A DNA stretch of 36,338 nucleotides from Flavobacteriales bacterium UBA7878. Its GTDB lineage: Bacteria > Bacteroidota > Bacteroidia > Flavobacteriales > Schleiferiaceae. Each line of letters opens with the position of its first letter. The stretch's first letter is position 1. The notes beneath the pieces were generated by a model. It searched no databases and was not told the origin of the DNA. It saw nothing but the letters and a program-made list of their open reading frames with translations. Positions 18,601 through 26,011 of the stretch are shown one piece after another. A program made the position numbers and the translations under genes. The stretch is from contig DLRW01000091.1 in NCBI GenBank assembly GCA_002501205.1, forward strand, positions 1 through 36,338. Reading direction: 5' to 3'.

Positions 18601-21600
18601 TAGGTATAGGCTAAACTTCGCATCACCGTTTTATCCGCCTGCTGATTCTCTTCATTGAGTTTTCGCCCAATGGCATCATAAGCGGTAATCTCCTGTATGG
18701 TACCCAGAGGATTGTGTGCCGATTTTAAATCTCCATTGGAATTGTATTCGAAGGTGGTGGTATTGCCATTGAAATCTTGATAGCTTTTCACCAATCCTTT
18801 AATGGCACCGGACTCATAGACTATCACCGAACTTTGTCCAAGCGGATTTTCAATAGCGGTTACCAAATTATTGGCATAACTATAGTTAGTAGTATTCCCT
18901 AATTCGTCGGTATAGCTGGTAATTAAATTTTGAGCATTATAAGTGAAGCTTTCTACCTGACCGAGCGGATTAGTTTTGCTTTGCTGATTGTTGTTTCCGT
19001 CATAGATATAGCTGGTTTTATTTCCTTTCCCATCACTATAATCAGATGCCGGACCTTCGTAAATAGTTTCCGCAACTTTATTATTGAAGCCATCAAAATC
19101 CCTTTTGATATTGCGCACATTTCCTGAGCCCAAATCATAGCTTTCAAAAATGGTATTCCCATTGGCCTTAACAGATTTGTAAGTAGAGCTATTCCCTTCC
19201 CGATCAACGACAGCGCAAGTCACATAGTCAATGCCATTCTCTTGCGATTCGGTATAAGCCAGTGAAGTATAATATTGATCCGCTTCCGGCAGAGCCAAGG
19301 AAACACCATCGTATTGCTTCACAACCTTGGAATCGGAATAGACATTCTTTAAAATCAGAATGTTGTTTTGATTGGTGATGGTTTCCATTAAGGAATTAGC
19401 ATCGTAAGTAAACTCAATTGTTTTACCCATTAGATCCGTAAAAGTGCTCAGGTTACCGGAATTGTAGGCATAACTAATTTTCCGCCCTAAATTGTCGGTT
19501 ACGGATTTCACATTAGCGCCATCATAGTCGAAGGCCAGGGTTCTACCGCTCGCCTCATCGGTAACCAAATTCAGCTTAGAACCACTGTAGCTCAGATTTT
19601 GATTATTACCTGATGGCGAAGTGATTTTCTGCAAAACACCGGCACTATTAAAGCTAAGCACCTGCTGCTCCTTAGTGGTTAAAGTATAGGTATTATTAGA
19701 ATTGTAAAAGAGGCTTGAACCATCTGAAATCCCTTTGGGAGGATAATTACCACTGATGGAAATCGGAATAGTGAAAGTATTTACCAGACCTGTTCCCCAA
19801 ATAACATAAAGCTCCTTAGCACTGTTATTCGCAATGAGTTTGGTATTGTAATTATGATTCCATCTCAAGCCCATGGGGTTTCCGGTATACAGGGAACTTT
19901 CGGAGGGAATCGGTGTACGGGTATTGTAATAGGTGATAAACTGCAATGGAAAAACGGATGCCACTTCCATATCAAGATGAGAATAGGAATAAGAGCCATC
20001 TGAAACCGCCACAGGATCTGTAACAGTGCTACTTCCTCCCTGATTGGGATCAGGAGTAATGTCTCCAACTTTGATAGAACTTCCAGCGCTGGGGCAACTA
20101 CTCTGACCTCCTTTTTTAGCTGTCACTTCTGCCACATAGGTTTCCCCGGTACTTACCTTGGTATCCGACTCTTTAAACTCTACGCTGGTATCCGTAATAC
20201 CGGTTTTATCAGGAATAGTTTTAGGTCCGCTAAGACTAACGGTATAGGTCAATCCATCCACACCGCTTACCGGCAACCAATTGACGGTAATATTGCCATG
20301 GGGATCCACCGAAGCAATAACACCCTGAACCTGGGGCAGATCATTAACACAAACGGTATATTTCTCACTCCATGGCCCATATGTAGTACCATCTTCAACC
20401 CTAATTTGCACCTGAAAATTGCTTCCTTTTACAATATCAGGACTGTCAAATTCGTAGGTCTTAATATCGGCAGCTTGCAAAGAAGAAGTTATAAAAGGAC
20501 TGCTCTCTCCGCTTTTGAAAAGCTCTAACTTGTACTTTAAGGCAGGATCAATGCTTTCGTCAAAGGTCCAGTCTACTGTAATACTATTGGTCGTAGAATC
20601 CCCTGTGGCATTGGTAATAATTGGCGCAATGAAATTGTAAACAACCACCTCAGCGCTATTTGCCCAGTCTCCAATATTCCCAGCGGCAATAGCCCTGATT
20701 TTCGCATAATAAGTGTCGCCCTCGGAATAACTTCCCGGGATATCCTGATTGTTTACAGTCCCATCTACTAATGCGGAGTAAACCGAAGCATCCGCACCCT
20801 CACTTTCTTTCTTGAATACCTCCAGAAGGTAATATTGCGCCGTCCCCGAAGCTAAATTCCAGCTGGCATTTAAAGCTGCGCTGCTATAGGATAAAGTAAG
20901 ATTTACCGCTCCTAAATTGTTAATGATAGTAGCCGGTCCATTGGAGTTAAGGCAAGTGGCATAAACCTGATAGGTCCAATAATCACTATCCTGAATCTTA
21001 GTACTAAGATCCAAGCTGGTACCAGTCTGAGAGGCACTGGAACTTGGCTTGGCAGCTCCACTCTGAAACCAATCCACCCTATAGGCCTGGGCCTGATCCA
21101 CTGCATTCCAATTCGCGGTTAATTGCTCAGCTGAGGGATTATTTAGGCTTTGCTCGAAGCTCTGCAAATTGAGATTTGTAACCTGAGCACTGGCCCAGTC
21201 ACTGGAACCTCCGCTGCCAACCGCCTGTACTTTAGCGGTATAGGAAGTATTCAAATAAACCCCTGGAATACTAAATGAGGTTTTTGTTGTTCCCGGTTGA
21301 CTATAACTGAAATAGCCAATATCCGAATGAATTTCAAAATTGTAGCTATCCGCATTGGTTACGGGATCCCAGGAAGCCACCAAATCGACACTTAAAAATT
21401 GTAAGATTGTGGTATCCGCAAAAGCCCCACCACTTATTGTACCAGCGCTATCGGCTGATTGCAAGGCCCAGCAAATCAACAAACTACTGTTGGCGCTTAA
21501 ACGCTGTTGCATATCAGTCATAATCTGAGCTTGAGACCTGGGAGCGGACCATAATCTAAACTCACTCATATAGCCGCTGAACTGAGAAGCTGCACCTACT

Positions 21601-22082
21601 GCCGGACTTTGTCCTAAAACCAAATTACCATTCGTTTCAAAGGAGATGGCCGTAGCACTACTTAGGGCTCCAAATGCCATATACACCTGAACACCATCCT
21701 TGCAAATACCCACTTGCCAGGATTTGTTACCTGCATTGGGCACGATATTCAGGGCCAAATGATGCCAATTATTATCATCAATTGATACCCCGGTAGCGGC
21801 ACTAACTGCGCTTTCCCCGATCCCTAAAACTAAATTGGATGGATTTTTAAGATAGATCTGATTTGAGGTGGAAGTTTCTCCAGCGTCATAGGACCAAATC
21901 ACCGCATCATTCTGGCTGCCTCCGCATTTAATCCAAAAGGAAATGCAAAATCCATTTGTGGGAAAATTACTGATGCCTTCCTCAGAGATTGAGGCATCAC
22001 CAGTAAACTGAAATACCTGTCCTGTATCCTGTAATTGACTCGAATACGCTAGGCTTAGGTTTGGTTGATTGGGGGCTGCCAT
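15636..22082 (-). CDS. LamG-FN3-DUF6531-RHS repeat protein with glycine-rich C-terminal tail
   Basis: The 2148-residue product opens with a LamG/concanavalin-like sandwich (about 1-210; GFCISFWIKCGG, NNWHHLALNI, QFSGYMSEFRLW), followed by several FN3-type repeats (about 215-690). A DUF6531 linker (DPVAVSDGSYSY, about 692) leads into many YD repeats (about 800-1850) and an RHS core ending IDPLGLS (about 1850-1978), with Asp1947 and Asp1974 matching the Rhs autoprotease positions. The C-terminal 170 residues contain a glycine-zipper-like hydrophobic segment (about 1983-2030), a Ser/Gly/Thr low-complexity stretch and a short unrecognised end. I recognise no toxin domain. A stop codon lies in frame 13 bases upstream of the ATG, so the start is secure and there is no signal peptide. 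The gap to the upstream FN3 gene is 12 bases. Confidence 0.93.
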   Translation of the reverse strand: MAAPNQPNLSLAYSSQLQDTGQVFQFTGDASISEEGISNFPTNGFCISFWIKCGGSQNDAVIWSYDAGETSTSNQIYLKNPSNLVLGIGESAVSAATGVSIDDNNWHHLALNIVPNAGNKSWQVGICKDGVQVYMAFGALSSATAISFETNGNLVLGQSPAVGAASQFSGYMSEFRLWSAPRSQAQIMTDMQQRLSANSSLLICWALQSADSAGTISGGAFADTTILQFLSVDLVASWDPVTNADSYNFEIHSDIGYFSYSQPGTTKTSFSIPGVYLNTSYTAKVQAVGSGGSSDWASAQVTNLNLQSFEQSLNNPSAEQLTANWNAVDQAQAYRVDWFQSGAAKPSSSASQTGTSLDLSTKIQDSDYWTYQVYATCLNSNGPATIINNLGAVNLTLSYSSAALNASWNLASGTAQYYLLEVFKKESEGADASVYSALVDGTVNNQDIPGSYSEGDTYYAKIRAIAAGNIGDWANSAEVVVYNFIAPIITNATGDSTTNSITVDWTFDESIDPALKYKLELFKSGESSPFITSSLQAADIKTYEFDSPDIVKGSNFQVQIRVEDGTTYGPWSEKYTVCVNDLPQVQGVIASVDPHGNITVNWLPVSGVDGLTYTVSLSGPKTIPDKTGITDTSVEFKESDTKVSTGETYVAEVTAKKGGQSSCPSAGSSIKVGDITPDPNQGGSSTVTDPVAVSDGSYSYSHLDMEVASVFPLQFITYYNTRTPIPSESSLYTGNPMGLRWNHNYNTKLIANNSAKELYVIWGTGLVNTFTIPISISGNYPPKGISDGSSLFYNSNNTYTLTTKEQQVLSFNSAGVLQKITSPSGNNQNLSYSGSKLNLVTDEASGRTLAFDYDGANVKSVTDNLGRKISYAYNSGNLSTFTDLMGKTIEFTYDANSLMETITNQNNILILKNVYSDSKVVKQYDGVSLALPEADQYYTSLAYTESQENGIDYVTCAVVDREGNSSTYKSVKANGNTIFESYDLGSGNVRNIKRDFDGFNNKVAETIYEGPASDYSDGKGNKTSYIYDGNNNQQSKTNPLGQVESFTYNAQNLITSYTDELGNTTNYSYANNLVTAIENPLGQSSVIVYESGAIKGLVKSYQDFNGNTTTFEYNSNGDLKSAHNPLGTIQEITAYDAIGRKLNEENQQADKTVMRSLAYTYWDSSQLKTFKEWLPGQTEANGFEYQYEYDGINQLLVETNPLGEALTYTYNQNDLLASVQYAEFQSEQVGKQYLYDKNDHLKKLLSSSDIFEQYQYDIFNRLLQFTDPMGKVYATSYTEEATGSTYNEQIAQTFPPLAEDPDASYQSMSLYDAAQKLISIQDKGDSAASTYAYSQRKDPNGDSQQLIITETLPPENSGDTPYTRISIYDALGRIVSFQDEAGNEYTTSYELEADSASGTNNLKVKLLDPEGNFQQNTYDALGRLLESSRGDESLQESSSFVYDALDRLISVTSSGSTPLVNNYSYAYDSDFHGVIVSIDRPGETTGKTLQYYNGLSQLVQETDPNGANRKWEYSPWGEISKYTDGKNQELNFSFDAAGRFYKITLPNGADYIQHSLDKNGNRTATSSNETETISRTFDAWNRMLSRTNAQSKAVNYSYYPSNLLKKLTYSDSSAVDYSYNGLNRLSQVSDWNAKVTAYTYWPTGQVKKSSFANGSICNTSFNKVGELNQIEYLKGGAILSQIQITDIDALGNRKAVSAILPMAPNYPSQMLNLAYNEANELVDYNSVAVSYDANGSVISFSGDPVLEASYNAFDQMISMGSDSYTYDDDGLRASRTIAGSQEYFVQDVQSYQSPMYEMADAQREISQSRQVLNPMGLRETQAAYGGQFSTPLDQEVNRLLEITNASGEVQYRYVYGNGLISQIDSAGNYRNYIFDTSGNTLARTDDAGQIQDAYSYTPYGLAKGLSSNSYNPFAFGGRDGVMDDGNGLVYMRARYYSPGLLRFVQRDYLLGAIYDPQTLNAYSYAGNNPVSHIDPLGLSTAKDVAIGFGIGLGVLAGLAGIVGIVGYVAGGSGAMGPAIGGGVLSRIAGGLGRIGSRITGNARPYRPMGNSGSGSSGGSSGSGGSSGSGGSGGTGGSGGTGTGSGNPFTSPRPYSNSSGSQLRYRGRIASPQSVEMQPMGNSAGSSSSQVSASQSNGFSNVGLKPKID
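15877..15912. repeat. 18-bp tandem repeat in the Ser/Gly-rich region of the RHS gene
   Basis: Two exact copies of CCTGAACCACTGGACCCT lie head to tail, flanked on both sides by shorter CCTGAAC/CCACCT variants. The array encodes the SGGSSG-type low-complexity part of the protein tail and is an in-frame (6-codon) repeat, so copy-number change would lengthen or shorten the linker without a frameshift. Confidence 0.85.
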
Positions 22083-22094
22083 AAAATGAATATT

Positions 22095-23558
22095 TTAAGA
22101 ATCGGAAAAGACCCTGGTTTGAATATTGCCAGGCCCGTCCAGGACATAGCTAACCGTTGAAACTGAATTCCAGGCTTGAGATATTAAGCGACCATAATCA
22201 TCGTATGCATAGCTTATACTCTGCGCATATGGAGCATACACCCAGCTACTCCAAGGACCTTGTAATTTGGGAGCGGTGCTGCGAATCCTTGCTTTGTAAA
22301 CACTGCCATCGCTTAAGGTTTCATCGAAATCCGAAGGGGAATCAGTGGCCGTATTTTGGGCTTCTTGTGCTCCGTTTTTATCTAATTCGACGAGGTAGCC
22401 CGTAACCGCTGGATTACTGTCATTCACCCAGCTAGTACTAATCTTGGTTCCGGTATAAATGAGATTAAAATCCGTTGCCGAAGTCAGCAAAGGAATAAGC
22501 ACATCGCTGGAAGGTCCAAAGACAATTTGGTCTTGGTCAGTAGCTCGCACGCTGGTTTGATAAGTCACCTGCTCATCCAGGTTCTTATTGAATTGGGTTT
22601 CGAGGCCATCGGTATCGGAATACCATTTATCTGCACCAGGCTTAACCAATGCTGCTTCATAAGCCTCTACTCCTTCACCAACAGCTGCATCCCACTTTAG
22701 ATCCAGCACTCCAGTATCATAGGAAACCATGCTGAGTTCCGGGGCTACGCAAATGGGGATATAAACCTTGCTACTAGGCCCCCAAACCACACCGGTACTA
22801 TCCGAGACCTGCACTTGAACTGTATATTGCTTATTGGAATCCAGCGATTTATCAAAGTCCAAGGTCAGATCAGTGGTTTGAGGACTCCATGAGCTATGAC
22901 CCACATCCTGTAATACTACTGTGTATAATATATCGGCACCCGATACCGCATTCCACCTTAGAGTGAGTACATCCTTTGGATCAATATCGTAGACCACACT
23001 AAGTACAATTGGAGCCTCAACAATCGGATTATAAACCGTGGAGGGCGGCCCCAAAATATTACCCAGTTCATTTGTACCACGAACCACAGAGGTATAAGAC
23101 TCAGAACTGGATAAGCTTTTATCGAAAGTAGTGCTATTGCCTTCTGTACTTTGATTCCAGTTATTTTTACCTACCTCGGTTAAAGTTGCGATATACGCCT
23201 CAATACCAGCGGCGCCTTTTCCCTGGGCCGCTTGCCAGTTTAAACTAAGCTTATTGGGCGACAAGGTATAGGCCACCCTATAAAGTAAAGGAGCTGAACT
23301 TATTAAGGTACTGGGATCGCTACTTGAACTGGGCTGATCCTGAACCATTACAATTATGGTGGCTGTATAAGTTAAAGAGGACGATAAATCCACTTCTTCT
23401 TTCAGGAAGGTATTGCTGGTTGTAAAGCTCTGTTTACCACCTCCGGAATCATCCAGATCAATTTGAAAACCAGTGAATCGAGGTGGCAATTCTACTTGCC
23501 ACTCCATATACAATTGGCTTCCATTATAATCCGCTGAAGTAAGTACGGGTTTTGCCAT
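22095..23558 (-). CDS. FN3-repeat protein ending in a YD repeat
   Basis: I choose the ATG at 23558 (MAKPVLTSADYNG). The longer in-frame start at 23651 would overlap the preceding gene and translate through a perfect hairpin. The 487-residue product has about five repeats of roughly 90 residues of fibronectin type III-like character, each beginning near A-P-x-L-x-x-V-x-Y and containing L-x-W-x-A-x-x-G and Y-T-x-x-V-(Q/R) strands (for example LTLRWNAVSGADILYTVVLQ). The final 38 or so residues are different and form one YD repeat (YAYDDYGRLISQAWN). There is no signal peptide, membrane segment or catalytic motif. It precedes the LamG-RHS gene by 12 bases and is probably co-translated with it; a structural or adhesive role is likely but not shown. 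Confidence 0.85.
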   Translation of the reverse strand: MAKPVLTSADYNGSQLYMEWQVELPPRFTGFQIDLDDSGGGKQSFTTSNTFLKEEVDLSSSLTYTATIIVMVQDQPSSSSDPSTLISSAPLLYRVAYTLSPNKLSLNWQAAQGKGAAGIEAYIATLTEVGKNNWNQSTEGNSTTFDKSLSSSESYTSVVRGTNELGNILGPPSTVYNPIVEAPIVLSVVYDIDPKDVLTLRWNAVSGADILYTVVLQDVGHSSWSPQTTDLTLDFDKSLDSNKQYTVQVQVSDSTGVVWGPSSKVYIPICVAPELSMVSYDTGVLDLKWDAAVGEGVEAYEAALVKPGADKWYSDTDGLETQFNKNLDEQVTYQTSVRATDQDQIVFGPSSDVLIPLLTSATDFNLIYTGTKISTSWVNDSNPAVTGYLVELDKNGAQEAQNTATDSPSDFDETLSDGSVYKARIRSTAPKLQGPWSSWVYAPYAQSISYAYDDYGRLISQAWNSVSTVSYVLDGPGNIQTRVFSDS

Positions 23559-23575
23559 GGTTTGTTGATTTAAAG

Positions 23576-23607
23576 AATCTACCTCCTTCTGGGGAAGGAG
23601 GTAGATT
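23576..23607 (-). promoter_or_regulatory. Perfect hairpin containing an AGGAGG sequence between two operon genes
   Basis: AATCTACCTCCTTC and GAAGGAGGTAGATT form a perfect 14-bp stem around a 4-base loop, 7 bases after the stop of the Hint lipoprotein gene and 17 bases before the ATG of the FN3 gene. On the minus strand the downstream arm carries GAAGGAGG, a Shine-Dalgarno-like sequence held in the stem and too far from the ATG for standard use. Only a weak T run (CTTTAAAT) follows. It may be an attenuating terminator, an mRNA-stabilising structure or a translation control element. Confidence 0.7.
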
Positions 23608-23614
23608 ATAAACC

Positions 23615-25369
23615 TTATCGATTCATATAATTTTGATAGTCCACTTGCCATTTTTCAGGAACCTTGGTCAGATGAGCAGTTGAACCCTGTTTTTCATCTC
23701 TGCCATATTTAAACTGCATATAAGAGTCTCCTACTAAAATGCCATCGGCGAAATAGGTACTCTGAGCAGTCTTTTCAGAATCCATTTTACCAGCTGGATC
23801 AATTACCAAATTCCAAACATATCCGTCATAGGGCTCGGTACTAATCTCAGATATCGGACTTAAGCCAGTAGAAGTCTGAACCAGATCGCCATTTTTTAGA
23901 TCCTTAGCGGCCAAAGGCAGAAATTCTTGTCCTCTTTGAACCATCAGGGTATGCCCCTTGGTTGCCCGAAGGGTATATCCATTGCGAGTTTGGACCTGAT
24001 AAAGCATTTCATCCTTGCCTCGCATCACAGAATGCACTTTAACCGTGCGCCCGGATGCATCTGCGACTACCTCATCATTATCTTCAATAAACTCTATGGA
24101 TTTACTACTTCCATCTGCCATCAATATTTGAGTACCGCTAGGCAAGCAACTCCAAACCACTTTTAAATCTGGGATCTTTAAGAAATACGGGCTGGGCTCA
24201 GTATCAGGTGCATTGGTAATGGAAACAAAAACAGGTAAACCCCTAATCGTTACGCTAACTGTAAAAGTGTAAATGGCATTTTGATTCTTCTCTAAACATC
24301 CATCTACCGTATCGAAATGAGCCGGGCTTAGGTTCCAGGTAAGCACATTTCCTGTGATATGAGTATTAGGGTCAGCAAAGAAATTATCAGTCGATTTCAC
24401 CATGCATCCTCCACCTTGCGCTTGAGTTCTGGCCAGGGTTATTAAGCAAGAAACATTAGTGCTGTCACTATTAATGGGATCAATAGAATCGCCAAACCAA
24501 ATAGTACCGGTAATAGGCAGTAGGACATTTGAACCTGAACCACCCTCCGGGGAATAATCACAATTACCCAAGGTGCGACCTAAACACAATATAATTTCCG
24601 TGTTTCCGGCCACCTGAATAGTAGGGTTAATATTCTGGATGCTATCCGGAGCGGCACTGGTATAGCCGTAGATGTATCCATGATATGGGGTGCCGGTTGA
24701 ATCCTCGTAAAAATAGGTGAGTATCGATTGAGCCTCATTTTCAGAGGAACCTACATCTCCGGTGGTTTCTACCGCAAGTTCGGTAGCGGAGCCATAGACG
24801 GTAGTATCTGAAGTTGGCCCAATGGATCGTCCTTGCATATCATACATCCCTAAAATCATTTGATGCGCAGCCAAAGGACCAGGCACTGAGGATAAAGCGG
24901 AAGTATTATAATTGGTCCCATTTGCCGAGCCTAGAGAGGTAATTTGTTGAATGGGAACGATAGCATATCCCGAATCGGTAGTTGTACCATTTTCCGACAT
25001 GGCTTGAAAATCGGCTTCAGAAGGCACTTCATAAGACTTCACCTCGGGTGGACCACCTGCTTCCAAATGCATTTTTTGCGCTTGCTCCAAGGACTTGTAC
25101 AATTGTGGATACTTTTCCTTGGTATAGCCAGCCTGCATCAAGTGATACTTATAAATGGTAAGGTGATGCTCCTTGGTAAAATCAAGAGGAGCAGGAATAC
25201 CATTGCGAGATTCAGCCGCCAACATAGTAATGGCCTGTTTCATCTTTTCTGCAGAGATCTCCTCGGCCTTCTCAGTCTTCTCTTCCTTAGGAGAAGCTCC
25301 TTGCCCGGAGTTACAGGCATTCAGGAATAAAGCCAAAATCAGAAATAGACAAGTACGCAGTTTAAACAT
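23615..25369 (-). CDS. Lipoprotein with C-terminal Hint (intein/Hedgehog-like) domain
   Basis: The 584-residue product has a lipoprotein signal (lipobox LNAC, Cys19), then a Lys/Glu-rich linker, an alpha-helical stretch (about 40-110) and an unrecognised beta-rich region with several Cys residues (about 120-405). Residues 408-549 form a Hint domain: the nucleophile position is Cys408 in WSCLPSGTQILMADG, the block-B motif is T-K-G-H (Thr470, His473), and the end is STYFADGILVGD. Canonical inteins and many Hint domains end in V-H-N; here the last two positions are Gly547-Asp548, so splicing is unlikely, although N-terminal thioester chemistry could remain. A 36-residue tail follows. The ATG overlaps the stop of the preceding 69-residue ORF by 8 bases. 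It is the first large gene of the RHS unit. Confidence 0.88.
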   Translation of the reverse strand: MFKLRTCLFLILALFLNACNSGQGASPKEEKTEKAEEISAEKMKQAITMLAAESRNGIPAPLDFTKEHHLTIYKYHLMQAGYTKEKYPQLYKSLEQAQKMHLEAGGPPEVKSYEVPSEADFQAMSENGTTTDSGYAIVPIQQITSLGSANGTNYNTSALSSVPGPLAAHQMILGMYDMQGRSIGPTSDTTVYGSATELAVETTGDVGSSENEAQSILTYFYEDSTGTPYHGYIYGYTSAAPDSIQNINPTIQVAGNTEIILCLGRTLGNCDYSPEGGSGSNVLLPITGTIWFGDSIDPINSDSTNVSCLITLARTQAQGGGCMVKSTDNFFADPNTHITGNVLTWNLSPAHFDTVDGCLEKNQNAIYTFTVSVTIRGLPVFVSITNAPDTEPSPYFLKIPDLKVVWSCLPSGTQILMADGSSKSIEFIEDNDEVVADASGRTVKVHSVMRGKDEMLYQVQTRNGYTLRATKGHTLMVQRGQEFLPLAAKDLKNGDLVQTSTGLSPISEISTEPYDGYVWNLVIDPAGKMDSEKTAQSTYFADGILVGDSYMQFKYGRDEKQGSTAHLTKVPEKWQVDYQNYMNR

Positions 25370-25571
25370 GATAAATGAATTTGTCGGTTAGTGAAAAATA
25401 ACTGACCTCCAGCTCTCCAATACAATATTGCCCCGAAGAACCTGCAGGATTTACCAGTATATACTTTGGATAAAATGAATCAGGAAAACTCGCAGTTAAA
25501 CTGCAATTATCTAATCCAGTAGAAGTACTAAAATTAGCACTGTAATTAGATTGATTGGTTAATTCCGGCAT
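25362..25571 (-). CDS. Small hypothetical protein, 69 residues, overlapping the Hint lipoprotein gene
   Basis: The ORF runs MPELTNQSNYSANF to FIYHV and its stop codon overlaps the next gene's start by 8 bases (ATGTTTAA), the same coupling style as other operon junctions in this window. The product is polar, contains two Cys residues (DNCSL and QYCIG) and has no signal peptide, membrane helix or recognisable domain. Codon choice looks ordinary for the window. It would be the leading gene of the RHS unit. I do not recognise it; it could be a real small protein, a leader peptide or a chance ORF. Confidence 0.45.
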   Translation of the reverse strand: MPELTNQSNYSANFSTSTGLDNCSLTASFPDSFYPKYILVNPAGSSGQYCIGELEVSYFSLTDKFIYHV

Positions 25572-26011
25572 GCTGAAAAATGTTTAAATGGAAAATCGCA
25601 GTCAAAATCCCCCGGAAACCCAATCCAAGTAAAAGAAATAGCTATTTGATTTTCAACAATTAAACCTCAATCAACAGCCAAATAGAATCAAGATGAAATG
25701 TGAGAGTCATTTAAAAGGGGGAGCACTCAATTAAATTTCCAATAAAATTTAGAATCGGAATTTATAAATAAGAATTAGCCTCATTGCCAGGCAATAACCT
25801 ATCATTTTAAAGGGGATTTTCCTCCGCATTCACCTTAAGTAATTAAGTACCTTATTAAATTTTTTTAGCCTTAATCCTAAATCCAGCACTGATCAAACAG
25901 CACCATGGCCTTTTCAGGCCCAGCCTTGTCTGAGCATCACAGGGATTTAATACCCCGATAATTTTCACGAAAAATCTATAGCATTTATTAGCCTCATCAA
26001 TTGGGAGGAAG
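25572..26011. other. Divergent intergenic region, 440 bp, no gene seen
   Basis: This AT-rich gap separates the minus-strand RHS unit from the plus-strand sigma factor gene and must hold promoters for both. I found no convincing Bacteroidota TTTG / TAnnTTTG promoter pair. It does hold an odd-centred palindrome ATTGCCAGGCAAT (25783-25795), a direct repeat ATTAGCCTCAT (25774-25784 and 25987-25997), and a 7-bp inverted pair CTATTTG/CAAATAG (25642-25648 and 25679-25685). None matches an operator I know. Confidence 0.6.

Noticed and set aside
6788..22082. Idea that the two RHS genes are recently duplicated copies or one broken gene
   Set aside because: Their N-terminal architectures (SpvB-like versus LamG-FN3-DUF6531), core sequences and C-termini differ strongly, and both frames are intact.
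23559..23651. 31-residue N-terminal extension of the FN3 protein from an upstream ATG
   Set aside because: It would overlap the Hint gene, translate through the perfect hairpin, and its short hydrophobic stretch is not a proper signal peptide; MAKPVLTS at 23558 is a better start.
24944..25330. 128-codon plus-strand ORF opposite the Hint lipoprotein start
   Set aside because: Antisense shadow of the lipoprotein N-terminus, which itself has a convincing signal sequence; no recognisable domain.
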